A stretch of DNA of 64,000 bases from CBDFMG01 sp965221205 [NCBI: bacterium] (GTDB lineage: Bacteria; SM23-31). The stretch spans positions 1,798,001 through 1,862,000 of the forward strand of contig OZ244870.1 of NCBI GenBank assembly GCA_965221205.1, written 5' to 3'. The notes beneath the pieces are model-generated. The model saw only the letters and a list, made by a program, of their open reading frames with translations, was not told where the DNA came from and did no database searches. Shown piece by piece: positions 45,102 through 54,678 of the stretch (its first letter is position 1; every line of letters begins with the position of its first letter). The translations under genes and the position numbers were made by a program.

Positions 45102-47707
45102 GAAAAAGAACACTCGAAAGAACGTCGAATCCATCCGCCACAAGGACAAGCGCGCCAACATTCCCACAGAGGAGCTGCGCGACTTTGTGGCCGATGAAGA
45201 ACTGGCGCCCAGGACGATGCTCTATCCGCGCGATCCCTCGCTCGATCCGCAGCTGGTCTGGAAGGGCAAGGACGAGCAGGACCGCGAAGACCTCGCCGTT
45301 CCCGTGGTCCCGGTCTACATCCAGGAGAAAATTCACCCGCGGGCCATCATTGACGCGCTGCCTCGCACCGATCAGCCCGGCGACGACCAGCCGAACCTCT
45401 TCGCCGATTTCAACGGCGGCCCGGCAGACTTCGCGCAGAAGATCGACTTTTACCACCACGATCAGAACTGGTCCAACCGGATGATCCTCGGCGATTCGCT
45501 GCTCGTGATGACCTCACTGGCCGAGAAGGAAGGGCTCAAGGGCAAGGTGCAGACCATCTACCTCGACCCGCCCTACGGCATCAAGTTCGGCTCCAACTGG
45601 CAGGTGAGCACCCGCAAGCGCGACGTGAAAGACGGCAAGGCACAGGACGCCACCCGCCAGCCCGAACAGGTGCGCGCCTTCCGCGATACCTGGAAGCTGG
45701 GAATCCACTCCTATCTGGCCTACCTTCGCGACCGGCTGGTCGTGGCCCGCGATTTACTCACCGAGACAGGCAGCGTCTTTGTGCAGATTGGTGATGAGAA
45801 CGTACATCGGGTGAGATCATTGATGGACGAGGTGTTTGGGGAAGATAATTTCGTCTCGCAAATCAATTATCGGAGTATGAGCCCGCTCGGTCAGAAAGGA
45901 TTAGCGAACATCTACGACTACATCATTTGGTATGCAAAAAACAAATCGGCGATGAAAATTCGGCCTCTATTTGTAGAGCGGCCCATCGAAGATGAACCGG
46001 AGTTTTGTTACCTGGACACAGGGGATGGGAAGTTCCAGAAACTGTCCAAAAATGAAGTAATGGGTTTGTCTGCTCAAAATCGTGAAAAAGTATTCAAGAG
46101 ATCGGTTCTTACATCGTCAGGTTACACACCGTCCTGTACGTACAATTTCGAGTTTCAAGGAACAACATATAAGCCACTAAGCGGCAAGAGTTGGAGAACG
46201 CACCCAGATGGCATGGAAGCTTTGGTCAACGCTCATCGTATATTTACCTTGGGGCGAAAAACCCTTACTTTCGACAATTCCATACCGACTTTCCCCTAAT
46301 CCAGCTTGAGAACAGCTGGAGTGATACTGCTGCTGGGTTTGGCGAACCAAAAGTCTATGTGGTTCAAACGAATATCAAGATAATCGCCCGCTGTATGTTG
46401 ATGACCACCGATCCAGGCGATTTGGTGCTTGACCCGACCTGCGGCAGCGGCACGACCGCCTATGTCGCCGAGCAGTGGGGACGTCGTTGGATCACCTGCG
46501 ACACCAGCCGCGTCGCCCTCGCGCTGGCGCGCACCCGTATGATGGCCGCCAAGTACCCGTACTACCTGCTGGCCGACTCACCCGAAGGTATTAAGAAGGA
46601 AGCCGAACTGACCGGCAAGATACCGCCCGAACACAAGACCGGCGGTGACATCCGCAAGGGCTTCGTCTACAAGCGCGTGCCGCACATTATGCTCAAATTG
46701 ATCGCCAACAACCCGGACATCAAGGAAGGCATGACGCGCGAGCAGATCGATGCTTCCATCGCTGCCAAAGCCGACCACGAATATCTCTTCGACCAACCCT
46801 ACGAGGACAACAAGCGCGTGCGGGTATGCGGGCCATTCTCGGTGGAAAGTCTCTCGCCGCACCGCGTGCTCTCCACGTCCGACGAGAATCAGGACGGCAC
46901 AGTGACAGAGCAGGAAGGTCGCAAGCAGCAGGACTTCGCCACCATGATCCTGGAAAACCTGAAGAAGGCGGGCGTGCAGAACACCCGCAAGAGCGAACGG
47001 CTCAGATTCGACCGCCTCGATCCGTACGCCGGAGCGTGGCTGCACGCGGCGGGCGACTACACCGACGCTGAAGGCAAAATCCGCCGTGTGGCTGTCTCCA
47101 TCGGCCCCGAGCACAGCACCGTCGGTCCGCAACAAGTGAAGGAAGCCGCCAAGGAAGCGGTGCAGGGCGTAGGCTTTGACATGCTTGTTGTATGCGGCTT
47201 CGCCTTCGACCCGCATGTGGCCGAAGAGGTGAAACGCTACGGCAACCTGACCGTGCTTCCCGCCAAGATGAACCCTGACCTGGTGATGGGCGACGAACTA
47301 CTCAAGAAGACCGGAGCGGGAAACCTGTTCATGGTCTTCGGCGAGTCGGACGTGGAGATCAAGAAACGGAAGAACGGGCAGATCATGGTCGAGATCAAGG
47401 GAGTAGATGTATACGACCCGACCACCGGCCAGATTCGCAGCGCCTCCACCGACGACATCGCCTGCTGGTTCATCGATACCAATTACAACGGCGAGAGCTT
47501 CTTCGTACGCCACGCCTACTTCACGGGGGCCGAAGAACCATATGACAATCTCAAACGGACGCTCCCCGGGCGGAGATCGACGAAGCCGCTTGGAGCCGTC
47601 TCTACAGCACGGTGAGCCGGGCGTTCGACAAGCCCGAAACGGGCAAGTTCGCTGTGAAGGTCATCAACCACTACGGCGACGAGGTGCTGAAGGTGTTTGA
47701 AATATAA
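45094..47707 (+). pseudogene. Type III DNA methyltransferase Mod, two frameshifts
   Basis: About 870 aa. Opens MAKKKNTRKNVESIRHKDKR. Catalytic motif IV (YLDPPYGIKFG) precedes the cofactor motif I (DPTCGSGTTAYVAEQW), the beta-class order of Type III Mods. One base is lost in a T-run near 46276 (LGRKTLTF shifts to FRQFHTDFPLI), and another indel in CCCC near 47560 shifts to AEIDEAAWSRLYSTVSRAFD to VLKVFEI, stop 47705. The target-recognition part (about 45790-46380) is visibly less GC-rich than the rest, suggesting it was exchanged by recombination. In an operon with Res (overlap 8 bases). Confidence 0.82.
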
Positions 47708-47741
47708 AGATGAACGCAACAACGATTTCACGGCTGACGCC

Positions 47742-50357
47742 ATGAGCAAACCCGAGCATATCCTCGCAGTGTTTCAGCACGGATCTACATGGGTTCGTGC
47801 TGATTTCCACATGCACTCGTTAGCGGACAAGGAGTTCTCATACTCCGGAAACGCCGCTTCTTTCTCATCAGACTACGTGGCGGCCCTTAAATCGGCAGGG
47901 ATTAGTGTCGCCGTCATCACCAACCACAACAAGTTTGACCGGGACGAGTTCAAACTCTTGACAAAGGCGGCTAAGAAAGAAGATATCTTTCTTCTGCCCG
48001 GCCTGGAATTGTCTGTCAAAGACGGCTCAAACGGCATTCATGTGCTTGTTGTCTTCAGCGATGACTGGATCTCCAACAGAGAGAATGCGGACCACGTCAA
48101 AGCCTTTCTAAACGTGACATTCGCGGGGCAGGCAAACTTTGAGACCGAGAATGGCCGGTCCAACCACGGTCTAAACGAAACCATTTGTGAACTCGATAGG
48201 TTCGACCGAGATTACTTCCTGATCTGCGCTCATGTGGAAGCCGACAATGGCCTCTGGGGAGGTCTTTCAGGGGGGCGGCTTGAGGAATTGGGGAAATCAA
48301 ACCTGTTCTGCAAGCGATGCCTTGGCTTCCAAAAGGTCACTACCCACGACAAGCGACTACAGGTGAAGAACTGGCTACGGGACTGGTACCCCGCTGAACT
48401 AGAAGGCTGCGACTGCAAATCGATTGAAGATATCGGCAAGGGAAAGCCTGTCTATCTTAAGATCGGCGCGTTCACTTTTGAATCGGTGAAATTCGCGCTT
48501 CTCGACAAAGCGAACCGAGTTGCCGCAGAGGTACCGAAGCAAGAACACTCGTATGTAAAGAGGGTTGCGTTCGAAGGCGACAAGCTTGATGGCCGGATCA
48601 TTGACTTGTCACCAGAACTGAACACCTTAATCGGCATCCGGGGAAGCGGGAAATCGACTATTCTTGAAGCCCTTCGATATGTGCTGGACATTGCCTTCGG
48701 TAAGAACGCGGCCGACCGCGACTACAAAGAAGGCTCAATCAAGAATGCGCTGGACAGCGGCGGTAAAGTTACGTTGACTGCGATCGACCGGCATGGGTAT
48801 GAGTACGAGGTCCGCCGTATTGTTGGCGAGCAGCCGGATGTCTACGTGGGCGGCAAGTTACAGCCTGGTATCAACATTCGGGAGACGGTACTTCACCAAC
48901 CGATCTACTTTGGACAGAAGGATCTCTCGAACACTAGGCAGGGCTTTGAGAACGACCTGGTTGAGAAGCTCGTGGAAGAGAAACTTGTTGATGTTCGTCA
49001 TGCGATTGCCGAACAGCGTCAGGTGGTGGTCGAGATAACCAGCCGACTGCAAAAGCTCTCGGATGTTGGCGAAAAGCAGAAGGAATATGAGGTGAAGAAG
49101 CAGGATGCGGAGTTTCGGCTAAAGATCTTCAAGGCGCACGGCGTGGAGGAGAAACTTCAGAAGCAGGTGGATTTCGAGCGAGACGGTCGGACCATAAAGA
49201 ATCTGAGCGATTTCATCACTGGCTACATTCGGGAACTCGATGAGTTCATCGCCCGGTACGCCGACGATTTTGCTAGTCGCCGTAAATATGAGTCGAAACA
49301 GAATGCGGCGTTTTTTAGAGAAGTGTTCGGGATCTTTGACCGTATCGCCGACGGATTCACGGAAATCGGCAAGGTAGCCGTACTAGCGAAGATGGCATCG
49401 ATTGAAATGAGAGGTAAGGTCAAGGAGTTCGATGAGCTAAAACATGCGTTGAAGGAAGAGTTTGCCGCAATTGCACGGAAGCTCTCGGAGGAATTGAAAT
49501 CGAGTGGCGTCACGGCCATCGATCCAGACGAGTTCCTAAAGCTCCGCAAGACGATCGAGAATGCAACACAGTTTCTCGTGGCGATCGCCAAAGAGAAAGA
49601 ACAGCACCTTGTGCTGAGGACGCAATTGTTGTCCGCACTGACGGTGCTGAACGATCACTGGCACCAGGAATTCAAGCTGATCAATAAGCAGGAAACGGCA
49701 CTGCGGATCGAGATCGACTATAAGGGCGACAAAGAGGCATTCCTCGAGTACATGAAGGACCTCTTCCGAGGAAGCAGGCTCCGCGAAAACACGCTCTACG
49801 AATTGGTCGAGGCTTTCGCGGACGGAGCGGGCCTTTATCGGAAACTCGACAAAGCGAAGGAAATCGTTGGAGGCTCAGCCGCGATATTTGACAGGTATTT
49901 CCAGCAGAATCTGAGCGCGTTGTTGACGTGGCAGGTGCCGAACAAGTACACCATCAAGTACCATGGGAAGCAGCTAAAGAGCCACTCGCTGGGTCAGCGT
50001 GCATCGGCGTTGATCCTGTTTGTGCTGAGCCAGCGGGACAACGACGTGGTAATCATCGACCAGCCAGAGGACGATCTCGATAACCAGACAATCTATGAGG
50101 ACGTGATCAAGCTGGTCCGAAAGCTCAAGCCAAAAACACAGTTTGTCTTTGCCACGCACAACCCGAACATTCCTGTCTTGGGTGATGCCGAACAGATAAT
50201 TGCGTGCGCTTACGGCGACGACGCGATCAAGACAAAGGTCGGAAGCATCGACAGGCCTGCGCTTCAGGAGGCGATCGTCAGCATCATGGAGGGGGGAAGT
50301 GAGGCATTCCAGCGACGAAAGGAGATTTACCAGATATGGAAACGACAGAACTCCTAG
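47742..50357 (+). CDS. PHP-domain plus SMC/ABC-type ATPase (TrlF-like)
   Basis: 871 aa. The N-terminal PHP phosphoesterase domain has RADFHMHSLADKEFSY (HxH), AVITNHNKFD, LLPGLELSV and ICAHVEAD, a full set of likely metal ligands. An ATPase of the SMC/RecF type follows: Walker A GIRGSGKST, a long coiled-coil middle (EEKLVDVRHAIAEQRQVVVE onward), then signature-like HSLGQRASALI, Walker B VVIIDQPEDDLDN and H-loop FATHNPN. This layout matches TrlF-type ATPases found near restriction systems. It probably senses or clamps DNA and uses the PHP domain as a nuclease. ATG 47742 is preferred; an 11-codon frame (47710-47745) overlaps its start. It is the only intact gene of the island. Confidence 0.85.
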   Translation: MSKPEHILAVFQHGSTWVRADFHMHSLADKEFSYSGNAASFSSDYVAALKSAGISVAVITNHNKFDRDEFKLLTKAAKKEDIFLLPGLELSVKDGSNGIHVLVVFSDDWISNRENADHVKAFLNVTFAGQANFETENGRSNHGLNETICELDRFDRDYFLICAHVEADNGLWGGLSGGRLEELGKSNLFCKRCLGFQKVTTHDKRLQVKNWLRDWYPAELEGCDCKSIEDIGKGKPVYLKIGAFTFESVKFALLDKANRVAAEVPKQEHSYVKRVAFEGDKLDGRIIDLSPELNTLIGIRGSGKSTILEALRYVLDIAFGKNAADRDYKEGSIKNALDSGGKVTLTAIDRHGYEYEVRRIVGEQPDVYVGGKLQPGINIRETVLHQPIYFGQKDLSNTRQGFENDLVEKLVEEKLVDVRHAIAEQRQVVVEITSRLQKLSDVGEKQKEYEVKKQDAEFRLKIFKAHGVEEKLQKQVDFERDGRTIKNLSDFITGYIRELDEFIARYADDFASRRKYESKQNAAFFREVFGIFDRIADGFTEIGKVAVLAKMASIEMRGKVKEFDELKHALKEEFAAIARKLSEELKSSGVTAIDPDEFLKLRKTIENATQFLVAIAKEKEQHLVLRTQLLSALTVLNDHWHQEFKLINKQETALRIEIDYKGDKEAFLEYMKDLFRGSRLRENTLYELVEAFADGAGLYRKLDKAKEIVGGSAAIFDRYFQQNLSALLTWQVPNKYTIKYHGKQLKSHSLGQRASALILFVLSQRDNDVVIIDQPEDDLDNQTIYEDVIKLVRKLKPKTQFVFATHNPNIPVLGDAEQIIACAYGDDAIKTKVGSIDRPALQEAIVSIMEGGSEAFQRRKEIYQIWKRQNS

Positions 50358-51505
50358 AAATCGTCGCATGTGGAGAAGACAGCCGACATCAGTTCAAGGA
50401 GGACGTTACTAATGCAACCGCGTTGGCGGCCGAGATCGTCGCCTTAGCCAATTCTGGCGGTGGGCAGATCTTCATTGGTGTTGCCAACGACGGAACAATT
50501 CGCGCGCACGACACGGGGTGGGCGTAAGCCGGTTGAATCAACTCATTGCCAACGCCGCCTCGAATTCGGTGCGTCCTCCGAACAATCCGCTGACCGAAAA
50601 TGTGCCCGCCTCCACAGGCGTCGTTACCGTTGTCACGGTCACTGACGGACTCAGTAAGCCGTACATGGACAACAATGGAGAATGGAGCAATTTGGGTTAA
50701 GAGCGGCAGCGACAAGCGTAAGGTGACGGCGCGTGAAGAGATGCAACGGATGTTTCAAAAAGCGCAGCTCGTTCACGGTGATGACATTCCCGTTCCCGGT
50801 ACATCCATCGCCGACATCGATCTCGAGTACTTTCGTTGGTTCTTCAAGATCCGCTTCGAGCAAGAGCTGGAGGATCAAGATCTCTCGCTCGGCAAAGTGC
50901 TTTCAAATATGCGGCTTTTGAGCAACGATCTGTTGACTGTGACTGCCGTCCTGCTTTTTACGAAAGATCCGCGCGCGTTCCTCCCGGTGTTTCATGTTAA
51001 GTTAGTGTGTTATCCCGGTAACGACATTCACGCCACGACCTACATGGACAGTGCGGATATCTTCGGGCGCATCCAGACACAGTTTGAAGAGTCTTTAAGC
51101 TTCGTGCTACGTAATCTCCGCAGGCAGCAGAATGGCAAGGGTGTCAATACTACCGGGGAGGTGGAGATTCCCAAGATCGTGCTTGAAGAGCTTCTCACCA
51201 ATGCCCTGATTCACCGGGACTACTTCGTGTCAGCACCCATTCGCATCTTCATGTTTGATGAACGGGTTGAGATCATCAGCCCAGGCCATCTACCGAATAA
51301 TCTGACGGTCGCGAACATTCGAAGCGGTAACTCGAGCATTCGCAACCCGAACCTCACCTCGTATACGACGGCAGTTCTCCCGTATCGCGGCCTCGGAACT
51401 GGAATCCTGCGGGCGTTGAAGGCATATTCAGCAATCGAGTTCGAGGACGATCAGGACGGTGACCTGTTTCGGGTGGTGATCAGGCGGCGGACACTCACTA
51501 CGTGA
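50336..51505 (+). pseudogene. AlbA_2 (Schlafen-like)/HATPase helicase-related protein, disrupted
   Basis: Starts METTELLEIVACGEDSRHQF, KEDVTNATALAAEIVALANS and GGGQIFIGVANDG, the AlbA_2 DNA-binding domain. A frameshift near 50515 leads to VSRLNQLIANAASNSVRPPN. Then a tandem 7-bp duplication (AATGGAG at 50674-50680 and 50681-50687) shifts out, and IWVKSGSDKRKVTAREE continues to a RecG-like/HATPase_c_4 C-terminal part: IPKIVLEELLTNALIHRDYF, VEIISPGHLPN, YRGLGTGILRAL. The first 22 bases overlap the PHP-ATPase gene, so the two are partners. Removing the duplicated 7 bases restores NNGAIWVK. Confidence 0.8.
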
Positions 51506-52232
51506 GCGGATCGATTGTCTCCTGTACCATCGTCATGAAGAATCGCATTTTCATCCCGATTCCGCCGTCCATTCAGGCAAGCTTCTTGCCGCTGGAAGGC
51601 GAAAGAAAGCGGTTTGAGGTAAAATGCGATATTCTCCATATCGATCATCAGGTACGTGGTTCGCATTAATCTCTTTCGATTTCGAATTGGCTCAAGGTGA
51701 GTATGGCTATGTATCGCTGTGCTAGATCCACCAGCGGCGGGGAACCCGCATCATTATGGCACTAGATGCAGGAACAGGCCGGCTCCGACGCCGACGGTTG
51801 TCGAACTGCCGCCATCTACACCCTGAACCACGCAGAGTTGCGCAGTGGTAAAGGGAACACGGATGGTGCCATTAGGTGGCGCCCTTCAGCCATCTCGTCC
51901 CCACAGTTGATTCTGCCAAACTCCCTGATTTGAAGTTGACTCTAGTTGTTGGCCATCTCCTGGAACAGCTCCAACCGCCGGGTCACCAACTCCAGAACTC
52001 CCCTATGATCCGTAAGTTCTCCGGGCCACAACGTGACGGTTTTATTGGACCGTATCCGGCAGTTGGAGGGCTTCCTAAAAGACACGATAAAGTCAATTAT
52101 CGTGCTTTAGAAAAGGATGCGCCCGCCTGAAGTACAACGGGTCGATGTCAATCTGCGATGGCCAGACCCTTGTGCTCCAACCGTATCTCGCCAGAAGCTT
52201 CTCGATTGCTTGCCTTACCCATGTCGATTGTC
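51506..52232. other. Right end of island, no supported gene
   Basis: About 730 bases between the AlbA_2-like gene and the right-hand repeat. Neither strand shows a recognisable protein. Composition falls from GC-rich to host-like towards 52230. No integrase, transposase or tRNA fragment other than the direct repeat is visible. Confidence 0.6.
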
Positions 52233-52312
52233 GGTGTTGTCGTAGAAGATAAAAAAGACGGCACAAAATGGTGATGGAAGGGGAAATAGATTGAAAATGT
52301 TTGAGAAAAACA

Positions 52313-52341
52313 TTGACACTTTGAAATAAAAATATTAAATT
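52313..52341 (+). promoter_or_regulatory. Promoter of the tRNA/tuf transcript
   Basis: TTGACA (52313-52318), 17-base spacer, TAAATT (52336-52341), ending 50 bases before tRNA-Thr. By position it could drive tRNA-Thr, Tyr, Gly, Thr and tuf. Predicted by eye. Confidence 0.5.
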
Positions 52342-52390
52342 TGCGTGTTTATCGTAAAAATCGCTTATTTTTTGACCTTGATTTTATTAT

Positions 52391-52463
52391 GCTGGCATAG
52401 CTCAGTTGGTAGAGCAGCTGATTTGTAATCAGCAGGTCGTGGGTTCAAGTCCCTCTGCCAGCT
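52391..52463 (+). tRNA. tRNA-Thr (anticodon UGU)
   Basis: A 73-nt cloverleaf: acceptor GCTGGCA/TGCCAGC with discriminator T, D-arm GCTC/GAGC, anticodon stem GCTGA/TCAGC with TTTGTAA loop (anticodon TGT), T-loop TTCAAGT. No CCA is encoded. It reads ACA and, with wobble, other Thr codons. Confidence 0.95.
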
Positions 52464-52548
52464 CTACTTTTTTAAATAACAGAAAAGTAGTGATTTGTGA
52501 GCTTGTGCCGTACAGGACTGCAGTTGTAAAATAGAGATGAAATTTTTG

Positions 52549-52630
52549 GGAGAGGTACCCAAGCGGTCAACGGGAACAGACTGTAAATCTGTCGGCGAAG
52601 CCTTCGGAGGTTCGAATCCTCCCCTCTCCA
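52549..52630 (+). tRNA. tRNA-Tyr (anticodon GUA)
   Basis: An 82-nt class II tRNA with long variable arm: GGAGAGG/CCTCTCC acceptor, anticodon loop CTGTAAA (GTA), T-loop TTCGAAT. Its first 6 bases are copied at the left edge of the defence island. Confidence 0.96.
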
Positions 52631-52655
52631 CGTAATTCCAGATAACCGGAGTTAT

Positions 52656-52730
52656 GCGGGAATAGCTCAATTTGGCTAGAGCATCAGCCTTCCAAGCTGA
52701 GGGTTGCGGGTTCGAGTCCCGTTTCCCGCT
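52656..52730 (+). tRNA. tRNA-Gly (anticodon UCC)
   Basis: A 75-nt cloverleaf: acceptor GCGGGAA/TTCCCGC, anticodon stem TCAGC/GCTGA with loop CTTCCAA (TCC), T-loop TTCGAGT. No CCA encoded. Confidence 0.95.
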
Positions 52731-52778
52731 CTACATCTTCCGGGAATTATTGGAAGGCAAATCATAAACAATCTTAGT

Positions 52779-52851
52779 GCCTACGTAGCTCAGTCGGTAG
52801 AGCACATCCTTGGTAAGGATGAGGTCACCGGTTCAATCCCGGTCGTAGGCT
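52779..52851 (+). tRNA. tRNA-Thr (anticodon GGU)
   Basis: A 73-nt cloverleaf: acceptor GCCTACG/CGTAGGC, anticodon stem CATCC/GGATG with loop TTGGTAA (GGT), T-loop TTCAATC. Lies 56 bases before tuf, the common bacterial tRNA-Thr/tuf arrangement. Confidence 0.95.
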
Positions 52852-52882
52852 CGGAAATTCTGATCACTGATTTAAGAAAGAA

Positions 52883-52897
52883 CCCTCTCAAAGAGGG
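52883..52897 (+). promoter_or_regulatory. Small hairpin over the tuf ribosome binding site
   Basis: CCCTCT pairs with AGAGGG around a CAA loop; the AGGGAG-type binding site of tuf is in and just after the 3' arm. This could hide the site or be chance. Only the pairing is visible. Confidence 0.35.
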
Positions 52898-52907
52898 AGT
52901 AAGAGCT

Positions 52908-54110
52908 ATGTCGAAGGAGAAGTTTGAGCGTACGAAGCCCCATGTCAATATAGGGACGATAGGTCATGTTGATCATGGCAAGACAACGTTGACAGCGGCA
53001 ATAACGATGATACTTGGGCAGAAGGGTTTTGCTCAGGTACGGACGTTTGATTCGATAGACAATGCACCTGAGGAACGTGAGCGTGGGATAACGATAGCGA
53101 CGGCTCATGTTGAGTATGAGACTGAGAATCGTCATTATGCGCACGTAGACTGTCCTGGTCATGCTGATTATGTAAAGAACATGATTACTGGGGCAGCGCA
53201 GATGGACGGAGCGATACTTGTGGTATCTGCAGCTGATGGTCCGATGCCTCAGACACGCGAGCACATTTTATTGTCCCGTCAAGTGGGAGTTCCATTTATT
53301 GTTGTTTATTTGAACAAGGTTGATCAGGTAGATGATCCTGAGTTGTTGGAACTGGTAGAGCTTGAGCTTCGTGAGTTATTGAGTCAGTACGATTTTCCCG
53401 GAGATGACATACCGATTATTCAGGGTAGCGCATTGGGTGCGATGAATGCAATGACAGAAGGCGATGTTGATAGTGATAAATGTGCGAGTATATTTGAATT
53501 GATGAAAGCTGTTGATGCGTATATTCCGATGCCTAAGCGAGACATAGACAAGCCATTTTTAATGCCGGTAGAGGATGTTTTTAGTATAACTGGCCGTGGA
53601 ACGGTTGGTACTGGCCGTGTTGAGCGTGGTGTTGTAAATGTTGGGGATGAGGTCGAGATAGTCGGTCTTGGTGCGAAGCGTAAGACGGTAGTTACTGGAG
53701 TTGAGATGTTCCGTAAGCTTTTAGACCGTGGGGAAGCGGGTGATAATATAGGTCTTCTTCTTCGTGGTGTAGAAAAGGAGTCGTTGGAACGGGGCATGGT
53801 TGCATCAAAGCCGGGTAGTATCACTCCTCATACGAAATTTAAGGGCCAGGTTTATATATTGACAAAAGAAGAAGGTGGGCGCCATACACCATTTTTCAAG
53901 GGATATCGTCCTCAGTTTTATTTTCGGACGACAGATGTGACAGGTGTTGCAGAGCTTCCTGAAGGTGTAGAGATGGTTATGCCGGGTGATGATGTAACAA
54001 TGGATATCGAATTGATTACACCGATCGCGATGGAGAAAGAGCTCCGGTTTGCAATCCGTGAAGGCGGAAGAACAGTTGGAGCCGGTGTCGTTACCGAAGT
54101 TATTGAATAG
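52908..54110 (+). CDS. tuf: Translation elongation factor Tu
   Basis: 400 aa. [21 protein letters not shown]1 [11 protein letters not shown]2 [14 protein letters not shown]3 [13 protein letters not shown]4 NKVDQVDD, then the C-terminal beta-barrels ending [10 protein letters not shown]. GTPase that delivers aminoacyl-tRNA to the ribosome. I start it at ATG 52908, the invariant N-terminus; an upstream open frame covers a tRNA. One small oddity: VVYLNKVD has Tyr where many have Phe. Confidence 0.97.
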   Translation: MSKEKFERTKPHVNIGTIGHVDHGKTTLTAAITMILGQKGFAQVRTFDSIDNAPEERERGITIATAHVEYETENRHYAHVDCPGHADYVKNMITGAAQMDGAILVVSAADGPMPQTREHILLSRQVGVPFIVVYLNKVDQVDDPELLELVELELRELLSQYDFPGDDIPIIQGSALGAMNAMTEGDVDSDKCASIFELMKAVDAYIPMPKRDIDKPFLMPVEDVFSITGRGTVGTGRVERGVVNVGDEVEIVGLGAKRKTVVTGVEMFRKLLDRGEAGDNIGLLLRGVEKESLERGMVASKPGSITPHTKFKGQVYILTKEEGGRHTPFFKGYRPQFYFRTTDVTGVAELPEGVEMVMPGDDVTMDIELITPIAMEKELRFAIREGGRTVGAGVVTEVIE

Positions 54111-54203
54111 TAAACATTTGCCGTTTTGGTAGTGCAGAAAAGAAATTAGATAGGTTGTTTCATTAAAGTGTCGGTGTAGGCATATAGTTAGTGAGCGTGA
54201 CCT

Positions 54204-54368
54204 GTGGCTGATAAGAAAAAAAGGGAAATAATTACGTTAGAATGTACGATTTGTAGTCATCGAAACTATTCGATGACAAAAAACAAACGTCTTCATCCCG
54301 ACAGAGTTGAATATAAAAAGTACTGCAAAAATTGTCATTCGCATACTGTTCATAAAGAAACTCGATAA
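54204..54368 (+). CDS. rpmG: 50S ribosomal protein L33
   Basis: 54 aa, GTG start: [57 protein letters not shown] and CKNC form the zinc-binding Cys4 pattern of the C+ type of L33, so the copy is zinc-dependent. It sits between tuf and tRNA-Trp-secE, a widespread order. It is easily missed because it is short. Confidence 0.94.
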   Translation: MADKKKREIITLECTICSHRNYSMTKNKRLHPDRVEYKKYCKNCHSHTVHKETR

Positions 54369-54385
54369 AATAAAATCTATTAGCC

Positions 54386-54459
54386 AGGTCTGTAGCTCCA
54401 ATTGGTAGAGCACCGGACTCCAAATCCGGGTGTTGGGGGTTCGAATCCCTCCAGGCCTG
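54386..54459 (+). tRNA. tRNA-Trp (anticodon CCA)
   Basis: A 74-nt cloverleaf: acceptor AGGTCTG/CAGGCCT (one G-U), anticodon stem CCGGA/TCCGG with loop CTCCAAA (CCA), T-loop TTCGAAT, discriminator G. Standard position before secE. It reads UGG only; a CCA anticodon gives no built-in UGA decoding. Confidence 0.96.
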
Positions 54460-54489
54460 CTACTGTTCTTTGACTTGTATGGTACTGAT

Positions 54490-54675
54490 ATGCTGAATAA
54501 AATTAATTCTTTTTTTGATGACGTCTGGCAGGAAATGCAAAAAGTAAGCTGGCCGACGTTTCCTGAGCTGAGAGGATCGACCGTTGTTGTCATTGTTGTT
54601 TCATTGATGTTTGCCCTTTTTATTTTTGTAGTTGACCGAGGTTTAACAACTATAATGCGATATATATTACAATAA
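54490..54675 (+). CDS. secE: Preprotein translocase subunit SecE
   Basis: 61 aa, one transmembrane helix (VVVIVVSLMFALFIFVVDRG) after the conserved amphipathic segment DDVWQEMQKVSWPTFPELRG. Minimal SecE, binding SecY. ATG 54490 is chosen because it is the first in-frame ATG after the tRNA and gives the usual N-terminus. Three bases separate it from nusG. Confidence 0.94.
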   Translation: MLNKINSFFDDVWQEMQKVSWPTFPELRGSTVVVIVVSLMFALFIFVVDRGLTTIMRYILQ

Positions 54676-54678
54676 CTG

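Larger units (their letters stand above)
52233..52554. repeat. Long direct repeat flanking the defence island, right copy
   Basis: Counterpart of 41744-42071. It begins with a decayed cysS 3' end that still reads EDKKDGTKW, a TGA where cysS has Trp, then WKGK and stop. The shared spacer, the intact tRNA-Thr(UGU), the downstream spacer, and the beginning of tRNA-Tyr follow. Here the tRNA is intact and the cysS tail is dead, the mirror image of the left copy. Confidence 0.88.

Noticed and set aside
51451-51666. Reverse-strand ORF at the end of the AlbA_2-like gene
   Set aside because: Overlaps a clear forward coding region in antisense and has no family resemblance.
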